Counted from the first letter of the stretch, positions 8,546 to 15,957 are shown. The stretch: DNA of 30,088 nt from an uncultured Candidatus Melainabacteria bacterium (GCA_934747335.1 CAKVGS010000025.1:1-30088); one strand, 5' to 3'. A program made the numbers and translations. The notes: generated by a model not told the origin, from the sequence alone.

Positions 8546-8557
8546 TTGTAATTACAA
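8546..8557. promoter_or_regulatory. 12-bp palindrome upstream of rubredoxin, possible operator
   Basis: TTGTAATTACAA is a perfect dyad 70 bases before the rubredoxin ATG. It lies in a 109-bp AT-rich gap that otherwise shows only an AAGGAG ribosome site. It could bind a redox-responsive repressor. The AT-rich background makes chance occurrence likely. Confidence 0.25.
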
Positions 8558-8626
8558 TAGAAGTTTTTATAAATTTACGTTAATATTAATTTGTAAATAA
8601 AAATTTAAAATATAAAGGAGAACATT

Positions 8627-8785
8627 ATGCAAAAATACATTTGTACAGTTTGTCATTACGAATATGATCCGGCAGTTGGAGATCCTGATAACGGAATTCA
8701 ACCCGGAACTGCATTTGAAGATTTACCGAATGATTGGACTTGTCCTCTTTGTGCAGTTGGTAAAGATATGTTTGAAGCAGAATAA
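8627..8785 (+). CDS. rubredoxin
   Basis: This is a complete 52-residue rubredoxin. The iron is held by two CxxC pairs: Cys6-Cys9 (CTVC) and Cys39-Cys42 (CPLC). The family core is present: YEYDPAVGDPDNGIQPGT, FEDLPNDWTCPLC, and the KDMFE end. A good AAGGAG ribosome site lies 8 bases before the ATG. It lies 109 bp after the flavodiiron gene on the same strand, and is probably its electron donor. Whether the two are co-transcribed is unclear, since the gap could hold its own promoter. An overlapping frame at 8664-8852 is a shadow. Confidence 0.95.
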   Translation: MQKYICTVCHYEYDPAVGDPDNGIQPGTAFEDLPNDWTCPLCAVGKDMFEAE

Positions 8786-8791
8786 TAAAAT

Positions 8792-8813
8792 AGGCGGGAG
8801 AAAAATCCCGCCT
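8792..8813. terminator. bidirectional terminator between rubredoxin and ompH
   Basis: An 8-bp stem (AGGCGGGA and TCCCGCCT) with loop GAAAAA lies between convergent genes. A T-rich tract follows on both strands, stronger on the minus strand (TATTTTATTA), so it can end both transcripts. Confidence 0.75.
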
Positions 8814-8817
8814 TTAA

Positions 8818-9255
8818 TTATTTATTTAACATTTGTATTAAATCATTTGTGATATCAACTCCTCCTGAGAATACACTTCTAGAATCAATTATTGCGTCTA
8901 AACCTTTTTCCAGGCGGATTTTTTCTGTGACAGCGTGGATTCTATTATAAACATCTTCTTCTTTACGTTCTCTAAAATCATTAAATGCTTGTTCTTTTGT
9001 GCGAAGTTCAGCTTGAACCGTTGCTTCAAACTTTTGTTTTTGTACAGCAGATTCTAACTTGTTAAACTCAGCTTCTTTCATCATCAAATATTGTTTTATT
9101 TCGTTATTTTTTGTTTCAATTTGTGTAAGTGTATTTTTTGCATACTGATAATTTTGAATAACTTTATCATAATTTATATATCCAACACCACCTGCAAATG
9201 TTGGAAGAGTCAGAGTTAATAAAAGTATTGTTGTAATTATTTTTTTAATATCCAT
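8818..9255 (-). CDS. ompH: OmpH/Skp-family periplasmic chaperone
   Basis: The product has 145 residues with a signal peptide (about 1-21, TLPTFA before GGVGYINYDKVIQNY). The VGYINYDKVIQNYQ start and the long coiled-coil middle (about 40-115, rich in Lys/Glu) are typical of OmpH. The C-terminal block GLDAIIDSRSVFSGGVDITNDLI matches the family end, where the usual motif is a variant of VD-T-VI--L. Skp holds unfolded outer-membrane proteins on the way to the BAM machine. The gene overlaps the end of bamA by 11 bases and is the last gene of the minus-strand operon. Confidence 0.88.
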   Translation of the reverse strand: MDIKKIITTILLLTLTLPTFAGGVGYINYDKVIQNYQYAKNTLTQIETKNNEIKQYLMMKEAEFNKLESAVQKQKFEATVQAELRTKEQAFNDFRERKEEDVYNRIHAVTEKIRLEKGLDAIIDSRSVFSGGVDITNDLIQMLNK

Positions 9256-11512
9256 AATAATTCATCCCTCCTGTACCAAACGTGAAGTAGCCGTTTCTTG
9301 AACCATAACTTCCAGGGTTTGTAATCGGAATTCCGTAATCAACCGAAATTGGACCGACACCCGGAACATAAACTTTTAATCCGACACCGGCAGTTATTGC
9401 GCTCATAGGTCTATCATACAATCTGCTTGAAATTGTCGGGTCGAATACTTTACCGGCGTCAACAAAGAACGTTAGACGAATTTTTTGGAAGAAATCCCAC
9501 TTAACTCTATCAGAGAATGGTAATGGAGTTGCAAGTTCAGCCGAACCCATGATAAACGCGTCACCCGAACCGACACCGCTCATTCTGAAACCTCTGATTG
9601 AATAAGGCCCGCCAAGCCTGAACGCCATAACTTCCGGCATGTCGTCACCATGAACTTTAATACCGCCTCTTGCATTCAAGGCAAATGATGATTTTTTGAG
9701 GACAGGGAAATATTTTGTGATACCACCGGCAATACGGCCGTTAGTATTTCTAATAGAACTTATACCGACTGCTTCAATAAATTTAGCGTTTGCAATAATA
9801 CCGTTTCGAGGATTTTCGTCTGAATCAAGAGTTGAATATTTTATCCCCGGGGCAAAGTTTATAAATGTTCCGCCTGTCAACTGTTTAGCTCTTTGTGAAA
9901 TGTCTAATCCTCTCAAGGCATACATTTGAGAAATTTTATTGTAGTCACCTTCACTCATACTAATATGTTCAATTCCTGTTGTAAAATCAGCCGTAACACC
10001 TTCTACGTTGCGAAATTTATGCTCAACTCCGGCGCTTATACCAAAACGGCGTTCAATCGCAAGCGGAACTTGCCAACTGCCCATATCACGATAATAAAGC
10101 TTGCTCATAAGTGAATTATCGGCGTTTAAGAACTGAGGTTCAAAGAAATTTAATTCAAATTGATAATTCATTCGATTTTTGATTGAAGCATCACTTAATA
10201 AAATCCCTGAACCTAAAATGCCCGTTGCAGAAAGTCTTTGACCTCTACCGAGGAAGTTATTTTCACTTATAGTTAAAGAACCGAATGCACCTAAACCATT
10301 ATCAATACCCCCGCCGATAGCAAGGCTGTTTGACGTATCTTCTTTGACAACTACTTTAACATTATATTCGCCTTCTACCGTATCACTTGGGCAAATTTGC
10401 CTATCTACATCCTTGAAGATTTTTGTCGAATAAATTCTACCCAAATCTTCTTTTAAGTAGTTTTCGTTGTAGACAGTCCCCGGTTGAGTCATAATGTTAC
10501 GCTCTATGACATAATCTTTTGTTTTTTCATTGCCTTCAATTATGATTTTGTCAATCACACCTTCGGTTAGAGTAAAAGTTAATGCGCCGTCGGGGTCATC
10601 ATCAACAGAACTTACACCTGCTAAGATGTAGCCTTTCTTGTGGTAATAACCGCTCAAGTTATCAATTGCGGAATTAATGTTAGGGATGTTTTGAGGAAGT
10701 CCTTTTAAAGGCATTACAAATGGCATTAATTCCATTGTGGAAATAACAGTGTTTCCGACAATAGAAACGTCTGAAACTGCAATGTTTTCTTGGAGTTCAA
10801 ATGTTAGAGTAATTGTATTATTTGAATTCAAAGTAGGCTCAATAGCCATTTTATCGGTAAAAAACCCGATAGCATAAATGCGTTGCAAATCTTGTTGCAA
10901 TAAATCTTCGTTAAACAAAGAGCCTGATTGAGTTTTAATTTTTGAGGAAATTACTTCAGGTGAAAGCAGACGCAGGCCGCGAAACTCAATATCACTTATT
11001 ATCTTGCCTTCTAAATCGACTTGCTCAGTATTGTTTGTATCAACTCCTGCAACATAAGTTGACTCTTCTGCTGTTTCAATGCTTGGAAGAGGCTCGTCTG
11101 CGACGTTAGGTGGCGCGAAGAAATCCGAACCTTCTTGTGTGTTTTGTTGAAGTGGCGGTGGAGTCGCAACTTGGGTTGAAGGTTCATTTGTGTTTGTTTT
11201 TGGGGAAGTTGTTGGGGTATTTTCGTCAATCTGCGAGGAGAAATAATCGGCTTCGCTCAATTCGCCGTTATATGGAATAAGCTTTGTCGTTTTAATAATT
11301 GGTTTTACAGCCTTTGTTGTATCTAAATAGAGCGGATTAACAAGTTTTATGGGCTTAACTTGAGGAGATTCTAAATATGTAAAATTTGGGGCGGAAGATG
11401 CTAAATATGGGGAAAAATCAGCAAAAGTCGGAGAGCAGCTTAAATACACCGCTAGTAGTAGCGTTACGGTTAATCTTGTATTCAGTTTTCTCTTCTTATT
11501 TTTCACTACCAA
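9245..11512 (-). CDS. bamA: BamA/Omp85 outer-membrane assembly protein
   Basis: The product has 755 residues and inserts beta-barrel proteins into the outer membrane. A signal peptide ends near residue 31 (SCSPTFA). Residues 90-165 are a Thr/Pro/Gln-rich low-complexity linker. Three POTRA domains follow at about 170-243 (IISDIEFRGLRLLSPEVI), 245-318 (VSDVSIVGNTVIS) and 319-392 (DKIIIEGNEKTKDYVIERNI). The barrel starts near 396 and contains the SIRGF form of the conserved (V/I)RG(F/Y) motif. Three POTRAs resemble cyanobacterial Omp85 rather than the five of Proteobacteria. The sequence ends ...GGMNYYGY, with a terminal Tyr instead of Phe. The TTG at 11512 is the given start, and GTG at 11506 is equally possible because neither has a clear ribosome site. 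It follows a pilin-like gene by 8 bases, so it is co-transcribed with it. Confidence 0.9.
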   Translation of the reverse strand: MVVKNKKRKLNTRLTVTLLLAVYLSCSPTFADFSPYLASSAPNFTYLESPQVKPIKLVNPLYLDTTKAVKPIIKTTKLIPYNGELSEADYFSSQIDENTPTTSPKTNTNEPSTQVATPPPLQQNTQEGSDFFAPPNVADEPLPSIETAEESTYVAGVDTNNTEQVDLEGKIISDIEFRGLRLLSPEVISSKIKTQSGSLFNEDLLQQDLQRIYAIGFFTDKMAIEPTLNSNNTITLTFELQENIAVSDVSIVGNTVISTMELMPFVMPLKGLPQNIPNINSAIDNLSGYYHKKGYILAGVSSVDDDPDGALTFTLTEGVIDKIIIEGNEKTKDYVIERNIMTQPGTVYNENYLKEDLGRIYSTKIFKDVDRQICPSDTVEGEYNVKVVVKEDTSNSLAIGGGIDNGLGAFGSLTISENNFLGRGQRLSATGILGSGILLSDASIKNRMNYQFELNFFEPQFLNADNSLMSKLYYRDMGSWQVPLAIERRFGISAGVEHKFRNVEGVTADFTTGIEHISMSEGDYNKISQMYALRGLDISQRAKQLTGGTFINFAPGIKYSTLDSDENPRNGIIANAKFIEAVGISSIRNTNGRIAGGITKYFPVLKKSSFALNARGGIKVHGDDMPEVMAFRLGGPYSIRGFRMSGVGSGDAFIMGSAELATPLPFSDRVKWDFFQKIRLTFFVDAGKVFDPTISSRLYDRPMSAITAGVGLKVYVPGVGPISVDYGIPITNPGSYGSRNGYFTFGTGGMNYYGY

Positions 11513-11520
11513 TTTTCAAT

Positions 11521-12117
11521 TTATATATCCGCTTCCGTCAACGACAACACCGCCTGATAAAACCCTTTCGGATCATTACCTGCAAAAGATGAACGTAAAA
11601 CATTTGAGCCGACATTTACGGTTACAAATGTCGTTCCGTTTTCTGCATATACTTCATATTTGCCTTTACCTTGTAAATATTTGGATTTAGCACCTGTAAC
11701 CGATAGAACAGGGTACGCAACAATCCCCGGGCTGTCTTTTGGCAAAGAACCCATTTTGCAGTTTGCCAAAGACTGTGATTTTGGTTTGTTTGCAAGATTT
11801 GCAAACGCTATATAAACTCTTCCGCCTTGCTCAAACATAGCTTCTTCAAATCCGCCATCAGTTATAACATTTGCTTTAAGATACAAATTCGTTGTTTCTG
11901 CACTGTTTGAAATAACTTTAAAAGTTGTAGATAGAGGCGAGTACAAATTACCGGTTCGGTCTGTAATATTTGCAGTAAGAACAGGACTTGAAACAGCTTC
12001 AACTTTTACAAAACGAGGAATTGTTATACTAAAATTCGCACTTGCAGTATTACTTTCCGCAAATGATGCTAATGTACTTAAAATAAGCACAAGAAACGAT
12101 AATAATAATTTTTTCAA
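11521..12117 (-). CDS. exported pilin-like subunit A, upstream of bamA
   Basis: The product has 198 residues and a signal peptide (about 1-20, LSTLASFA). It belongs to the same family as the two plus-strand genes at 14301 and 14980. Shared blocks are ITIPRFVKVE (31-40), TTFKVISN followed by LYLKANV, YIAFANLANKP with FAN at 105-107, IVAYPVLSV, and the C-terminal strand GFYQAVLSLT (185-194). The end resembles the last beta strand of spore-coat-U/archaic fimbrial subunits (GtYtDtv-type), so I infer a pilin-like beta-sandwich. It has one Cys (120), so no internal disulfide. The TTG start is supported by GGGGAAA. It is the first gene of an operon with bamA and ompH, an unusual place for a pilin. 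Confidence 0.72.
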   Translation of the reverse strand: MKKLLLSFLVLILSTLASFAESNTASANFSITIPRFVKVEAVSSPVLTANITDRTGNLYSPLSTTFKVISNSAETTNLYLKANVITDGGFEEAMFEQGGRVYIAFANLANKPKSQSLANCKMGSLPKDSPGIVAYPVLSVTGAKSKYLQGKGKYEVYAENGTTFVTVNVGSNVLRSSFAGNDPKGFYQAVLSLTEADI

Positions 12118-12135
12118 GACGATTTCCCCAAATCC

Positions 12136-12162
12136 GTTTTAGCCTTAATTTAAGGCTAAAAC
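12136..12162. promoter_or_regulatory. 27-bp perfect palindrome in the leader of subunit A
   Basis: GTTTTAGCCTTAA and its exact reverse complement are separated by one base. The palindrome lies 18 bases upstream of the TTG start of the minus-strand pilin gene and downstream of its predicted promoter, so it would be in the 5' leader just before the ribosome site. As RNA it would form a 12-13 bp stem. As DNA it could be an operator. The function is inferred. Confidence 0.55.
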
Positions 12163-12178
12163 CATTCTCCTCTAGTCT

Positions 12179-12208
12179 ATATTAACCTATTAATCTTTGT
12201 TTTGGCAA
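12179..12208 (-). promoter_or_regulatory. candidate promoter of the pilin A-bamA-ompH operon
   Basis: On the minus strand TTGCCA (12203-12208, five of six -35 bases) and TAATAT (12179-12184, four of six -10 bases) are separated by 18 bp. The start would be near 12172. An HLR1-type box begins at the very next base upstream (12209), the usual activator position. Confidence 0.5.
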
Positions 12209-12226
12209 TTTGTAACGCTTTGTAAC
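12209..12226 (-). promoter_or_regulatory. HLR1-like double box, bamA side
   Basis: The minus strand reads GTTACAAA-GC-GTTACAAA. This is an exact match to the cyanobacterial HLR1 consensus (G/T)TTACA(T/A)(T/A), two nucleotides, then the same again, which is bound by the OmpR-family regulator RpaB. The two halves are 10 bp apart, one helical turn. It abuts the predicted -35. A sister box lies in the opposite orientation at 12363-12380. Confidence 0.62.
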
Positions 12227-12362
12227 AAAAGCTAAAAAATCCCTAAAGTTTTTTCAAAATCAGCCGTTAAACATGAAAACAAGGTTGTACATTTTTAAGA
12301 GGATATTTAACAAAAACGCTCATTCAAATAGAGTATTTTATTTTGATTTAGATTGAGGTTTT

Positions 12363-12380
12363 GTTACAAATTGTTACAAT
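12363..12380 (+). promoter_or_regulatory. HLR1-like double box, pilus side
   Basis: The plus strand reads GTTACAAA-TT-GTTACAAT, again an exact HLR1 match with a 10-bp period. It ends 36 bases before the GTG of the pilus operon and overlaps the only plausible -35. In cyanobacteria, HLR1 sites placed within core promoters tend to repress. The regulator here is inferred, as no rpaB is in the window. Confidence 0.62.
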
Positions 12381-12400
12381 GAAAGTGAGAACTTTACTAT
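12371..12400 (+). promoter_or_regulatory. candidate promoter of the pilus operon
   Basis: TTGTTA (12371-12376) and TACTAT (12395-12400) are 18 bp apart, each matching four of six consensus bases. The leader would be only about 10 nt and has no strong ribosome site. The -35 sits inside the HLR1-like box. Confidence 0.38.
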
Positions 12401-12416
12401 ATAGAAAGCTTTACTA

Positions 12417-13274
12417 GTGAAAAAGTTATTGATTACAGCATTATTCGCGTTTTGTTTAAGCGCACCGTCAGAAGCATCCTTTGTTATTATTGACTATCAG
12501 GGTGATACGGTTGTACGCCAACAAAACATTGAGCGTAATTTAATAATCAATAGCGACGACGGGGGTGTGTATAATATTGCGGTGAGGCCGCTTGATGATG
12601 CTGTGAGAAGCTCAGACGGCAAGGTTTCTATTCCGCTAAACAATTTGTATATCAATAACACAAGAGAAGATGTGTATTTGCGTTATAACGAGTATTCAAA
12701 TATATTTGACGCATTAACAATGGGTGGCGTAGCTAAAAATATGACTGCAAAAATTCGAGATTTTGGTATGGTTCCTGCAGGAACTTATAGTATCAATTTT
12801 GAGGTTCAGGCAACCGATGTTGATACAAATCAAATTGCATCAACTACAACGTTTAATTTGCAGTTTATAGTTCCGTCTATTCAAGAAATAAGTTTGCATG
12901 GTGAAGTACCAAGGATTACAGTTGGGGCGTCTGATGCGTTTAATAAAAATAAAAAAATTACAAATGAAACATCACCTTTAGTTTATATCAATTCTAATTG
13001 TGATTGGGAATTATCTGTTAATGCTGATAATTTTGGCGATAGGGCAGGTAATTATTATATAAGAACTGTAACAGCCTCTGCGAATGTTGGCGAGCGCTTG
13101 CAAGAAAGAGTTTTGTTACAGGAAGGAAAAGAAATTATTTTAGCTAAGGGCAAAGCCCCTGCGAATAATGAATATGTTTCGGTCGAGTATTCGGTCGAAA
13201 CAAAAGACGGCAAGTTTTTACCTGCCGGAAATTATGACAACAAGGTGCGCTATATCTTGCGTGAAGCTGGGTAA
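12417..13274 (+). CDS. exported two-domain pilin/adhesin-like protein
   Basis: The product has 285 residues from a GTG start and a signal peptide (about 1-20, APSEA before SFVIIDYQGD). It appears to hold two beta-sandwich domains of about 130 residues. Each ends in a similar strand: AGTYSINFEV (121-130) and AGNYDNKVRYI (270-280). These recall the last strand of fimbrial subunits, and a two-domain subunit is typical of tip adhesins in archaic chaperone-usher pili (CsuE-like). There is one Cys in the mature part (195). It is first in the plus-strand pilus cluster and has no match I can name, so tip adhesin is an inference. A repeat separates it from the chaperone gene. Confidence 0.6.
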   Translation: MKKLLITALFAFCLSAPSEASFVIIDYQGDTVVRQQNIERNLIINSDDGGVYNIAVRPLDDAVRSSDGKVSIPLNNLYINNTREDVYLRYNEYSNIFDALTMGGVAKNMTAKIRDFGMVPAGTYSINFEVQATDVDTNQIASTTTFNLQFIVPSIQEISLHGEVPRITVGASDAFNKNKKITNETSPLVYINSNCDWELSVNADNFGDRAGNYYIRTVTASANVGERLQERVLLQEGKEIILAKGKAPANNEYVSVEYSVETKDGKFLPAGNYDNKVRYILREAG

Positions 13275-13279
13275 CGCGT

Positions 13280-13407
13280 TCCCTCCCTAGTTAGGGAGGG
13301 TTAGGGTGGGTATTAATCCCAGACATTCCACGATGACAATGTCGATACCCATCCGCATCCGTAACTCGCTCCGCTCGAACGGCTGCGACCTCCCTAACGA
13401 GGGAGGT
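13280..13407. repeat. GGGAGG-family inverted-repeat element
   Basis: The left arm is CCCTCCCTAGTTAGGGAGGG (13281-13300) followed by TTAGGGTGGGTA. The right arm (13347-13406) on the minus strand reads CCTCCCTCGTTAGGGAGG, then TCGCAGCCGTTCG, GCGAGTTACGGATGCG and GATGGGT. The right arm is clearly related to the copies at 15607-15674 and 15958-16022. It lies inside the pilus operon and could act as a terminator or RNA stem between the first gene and the chaperone gene. Confidence 0.72.
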
Positions 13408-13430
13408 GTTCAAAAAGATAAGGAAATAAC

Positions 13431-14270
13431 ATGTTCAAGACACTAAACAAAAATATACTAACAACAACTCTCGCGTTATTCATGACAATACCTGCTTTCG
13501 CGTCAGTAGCGGTTTCACCTACGCGCATAGAAATTAATGCGAATAAAATCAAAAATAATTACGTAACAACCGCTATTGAAGTAAAAGGTGACTCCCAAGT
13601 CCCTATGCGTTTCAAAATTTATCCGGGGTATTTTACGATAGATAACAAGGGCGAAGTTGTAATGGTTGATAAAGCAACAAATGACCCACACGATTTGTCT
13701 AAAAAAATCCGTTTTGTACCATCAGAATTTACAGTTGCTCAGGGCAAATCTCAAAAATTGAGAATTAATGTTGCAAATTTAAATCAATTACCTGACGGTG
13801 AAAGCAGAGCGATGCTTTACATAGAAGATGTTAATCCGAAAGAAATGAATTTTCCAACAGGAAGAACCGGCATTGGTGCGCAACTGATAGTAAAAACTCG
13901 TGTTGGTGTTCCTGTTTATATTGACAAAGGTAAAGTTTCTAAAGTTGCAGAAATAGAATCTTTGAATATTTTAAAAGAAAAAGACGGCTATTACACAGAT
14001 ATGAAGATTGTATCTAAAGGTAACAGCAAAATCCGTTATGATATCAAAGCTCAAATACTACAAGGTAAAAAACTTATAGATGAAGCAACTTTATTTGGCG
14101 GAGTAGTTGGTGACAACAATTATTATATAAGCAAAAACAAATTACCGACTGATAAAATTAAAGAAAATGGCGAGTATACGGTAAGAATACTTGTTTCATA
14201 TTTTGACGCAAACGGTAAAAAGATTTTTCTAAAAAAAGAAACAAACTTAAATATACAAGGTAAAGTGTAA
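13431..14270 (+). CDS. PapD-like periplasmic pilus chaperone
   Basis: The product has 279 residues with a signal peptide (1-24, IPAFA). The first domain fits the fimbrial chaperone pattern: VAVSPTRIEINA (27-38) with Arg32 in the place of PapD Arg8, FVPSEFTVAQGKSQKLRINV (95-114) as the F1-G1 region, ESRAMLYIEDV (124-134), and QLIVKTRVGVPVY (151-163) with Lys155 in the place of PapD Lys112. Residues 170-279 form a second Ig-like domain. Such chaperones bind pilin subunits in the periplasm by donor-strand complementation and hand them to an usher. No ribosome site is strong, but AAGGAAATAAC lies before the ATG. Subunit genes follow directly and an usher-like gene lies further down. Confidence 0.78.
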   Translation: MFKTLNKNILTTTLALFMTIPAFASVAVSPTRIEINANKIKNNYVTTAIEVKGDSQVPMRFKIYPGYFTIDNKGEVVMVDKATNDPHDLSKKIRFVPSEFTVAQGKSQKLRINVANLNQLPDGESRAMLYIEDVNPKEMNFPTGRTGIGAQLIVKTRVGVPVYIDKGKVSKVAEIESLNILKEKDGYYTDMKIVSKGNSKIRYDIKAQILQGKKLIDEATLFGGVVGDNNYYISKNKLPTDKIKENGEYTVRILVSYFDANGKKIFLKKETNLNIQGKV

Positions 14271-14300
14271 AACACAAATTAAGAAAGGAAGGTTTACCCT

Positions 14301-14972
14301 ATGAAAAAAATCGTACGCTTACTCCCAATAGCATTTGCATTGGCTCTCGTGAACCCTGCATTTGCTGAAAATTTGGCACCGGGCACGGCAACCGGACAAA
14401 CAAACACTGATTCTGCACAACTGGAATTAACATTGCCTGAATTTATTGATATTACAAGTCAAGGCACAAATCATTCTTCAAATGTAACATACGAAGATAA
14501 TTATTCTAACTTAAAAATAACAACACCATTAGTTGCTCAATTCCAAGTTATAACAAATATTAAAAGAGCTAAGAACGGTGTAAAATTAACCGCAAAAGCA
14601 GGCACATCAGATATTAATGCATTGAGAGCAACTAGTAAATCAGATTTTTATTTAGTATTTGCAAATACTTCAAACATGCCTGACGCATCTTCTATTGGTG
14701 ATGCAGCCGGTGCATCTCCAACTTCTAGCAAGAACCCAAATGCGTTTGCAGTGCATATAGCAGCAAATGTAGATAGCGTAGCTAATACCGGTGCAACAGA
14801 TCCTGAATTGACTGCTACTTATGGCACAACTTATGTTGATTATCCTTTAACAAACGGTATTTATACATTCACTTATGCATTAGACCAAACAGCATTAGAT
14901 TCTACATTCTCAACACTTGATACAGATGGTACTTATCAAGCAACATTGACACTAACACAAGCTACACTATAA
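14301..14972 (+). CDS. exported pilin-like subunit B
   Basis: The product has 223 residues, a signal peptide (about 1-22, VNPAFA before ENLAPG) and no Cys in the mature protein. It is a paralogue of subunits A and C: LELTLPEFIDI (41-51) aligns with subunit A, VAQFQVITN (78-86), FYLVFANTSNMP with FAN at 120-122, and the C-terminal GTYQATLTLT (210-219). The mature part is rich in Thr, Ala, Ser and Asn, as major pilins often are. A strong GGAAGG ribosome site suggests high expression, so this may be the main structural subunit. It lies 30 bases after the chaperone and 7 bases before subunit C. Confidence 0.74.
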   Translation: MKKIVRLLPIAFALALVNPAFAENLAPGTATGQTNTDSAQLELTLPEFIDITSQGTNHSSNVTYEDNYSNLKITTPLVAQFQVITNIKRAKNGVKLTAKAGTSDINALRATSKSDFYLVFANTSNMPDASSIGDAAGASPTSSKNPNAFAVHIAANVDSVANTGATDPELTATYGTTYVDYPLTNGIYTFTYALDQTALDSTFSTLDTDGTYQATLTLTQATL

Positions 14973-14979
14973 GGAAGCA

Positions 14980-15594
14980 ATGAATAAAACAACTTTAAAA
15001 TTATTATTTTTAATAATGGCTGTATCATTAGGTACAGTAAAAAGTTATGGCTATGCAGAAGCTGAACAGTCTATACAAACGACTGTTCAGCCAAGTGTGG
15101 CAATTGCTAAACAATCGTCATCTATTGATACAGGTTCAATAAATCCGATGACAGGTGTTAGTACAGGTTTAAACACGGTTTTCAGCATTCAAACAAATGG
15201 CAATGACGATGATTATGATTTTGTAGTACAGGCAACAATTCCTGTTGATGAGGGTACTGTTTCTGCTTACGGAAATGATGGTAATTTATTGTTTGCAAAT
15301 ATCGTTAGTTCGCCAACGGCAGAAGCAATAGAAAATGCAAAAACAGGAGGCAGCAATAATGAAAACGTAATTGCTTATCCTGTAACAATAGCAACTTCTG
15401 AACCAATGACATCAGAATTCCAAAAGAATTATGGTTTGTATGGAGATTGCTACGTAATAAGAATTAATAACAGTTCAAACGGAACTGTAACGCACATTGT
15501 GGGGCAAACTCCGGTGCAAGGCACATATAGCGTTGGGCAAGACCAAGCAGGGACTTATCAAGCAACGGTTACGTTCACGGCGTATAGCAAATAG
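14980..15594 (+). CDS. exported pilin-like subunit C
   Basis: The product has 204 residues with a signal peptide ending at about residue 24-27 (KSYGYA). Family blocks shared with A and B are LNTVFSIQTN (64-73), NLLFANIVSSP with FAN at 105-107, VIAYPVTIA, and the end GTYQATVTFT (191-200). One Cys (157) remains in the mature protein. GGAAG precedes the ATG, and the 7-bp gap to subunit B means one transcript. It is probably a minor or second structural subunit. A 460-bp repeat-rich gap separates it from the usher gene. Confidence 0.72.
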   Translation: MNKTTLKLLFLIMAVSLGTVKSYGYAEAEQSIQTTVQPSVAIAKQSSSIDTGSINPMTGVSTGLNTVFSIQTNGNDDDYDFVVQATIPVDEGTVSAYGNDGNLLFANIVSSPTAEAIENAKTGGSNNENVIAYPVTIATSEPMTSEFQKNYGLYGDCYVIRINNSSNGTVTHIVGQTPVQGTYSVGQDQAGTYQATVTFTAYSK

Positions 15595-15606
15595 AAAATA
15601 GAAAAT

Positions 15607-15674
15607 CCTCCCTTTATAGGGGGAGGAAGTAGCTGTTTACGAGCGAAAGCGAGTATTACAGATACAGGTGGGGG
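15607..15674 (+). repeat. GGGAGG-family repeat, forward copy
   Basis: The unit reads CCTCCC-TTTATA-GGGGGAGG, then AGTAGCTGTTTACGAGCG, AAAGCGAGTATTACAGATAC and AGGTGGGGG. It pairs with the inverted copy at 15958-16022, and so could form a large stem flanking the gap. Confidence 0.7.
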
Positions 15675-15777
15675 CTTACTGTTCCCAAAAACATGTTAAA
15701 TAGAAAATCAGGGCATGGATGCCCTTAGTGGAAGAATTGAACATTGAAAAAGTAAAGAGAAAAGGTTTGTTTGTTAT

Positions 15778-15812
15778 GGATTGCCACGCCTCTTACGAGG
15801 CTCGTAATGACA
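15778..15812 (+). repeat. GATTGCC-family half element
   Basis: GGATTGCCACGCC...CTCGTAATGACA resembles the left arm of the 91-bp element at 24872-24962. The right arm is missing, so this is a fragment or solo arm. Confidence 0.55.
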
Positions 15813-15957
15813 GCACGCTTGAAAGTTATTTATATGGTGCAAAAAATTGCACCCTACAATTTCTTAATTAAAATATGTTCAATATAGAAGATATACAACT
15901 TTTGAAAATTTTAAAATAATTTTCCATTTTCAACTTTCCATTTTCCATTGATAGAAA

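Noticed and set aside
8664..8852. Open frame overlapping the rubredoxin gene
   Set aside because: The 8627-8785 frame encodes a complete rubredoxin with both CxxC pairs and a good ribosome site. The overlapping frame has no ribosome site and runs through the terminator.
11011..11229. Minus-strand frame inside the bamA linker region
   Set aside because: It is a shadow of the Thr/Pro/Gln-rich linker of bamA, in another frame and without a ribosome site.
12141..12164. Six-codon leader peptide (MVLALN) on the minus strand before pilin A
   Set aside because: A purine-rich stretch touches the ATG with almost no spacing, and the frame lies inside the palindrome. The palindrome alone explains the sequence.
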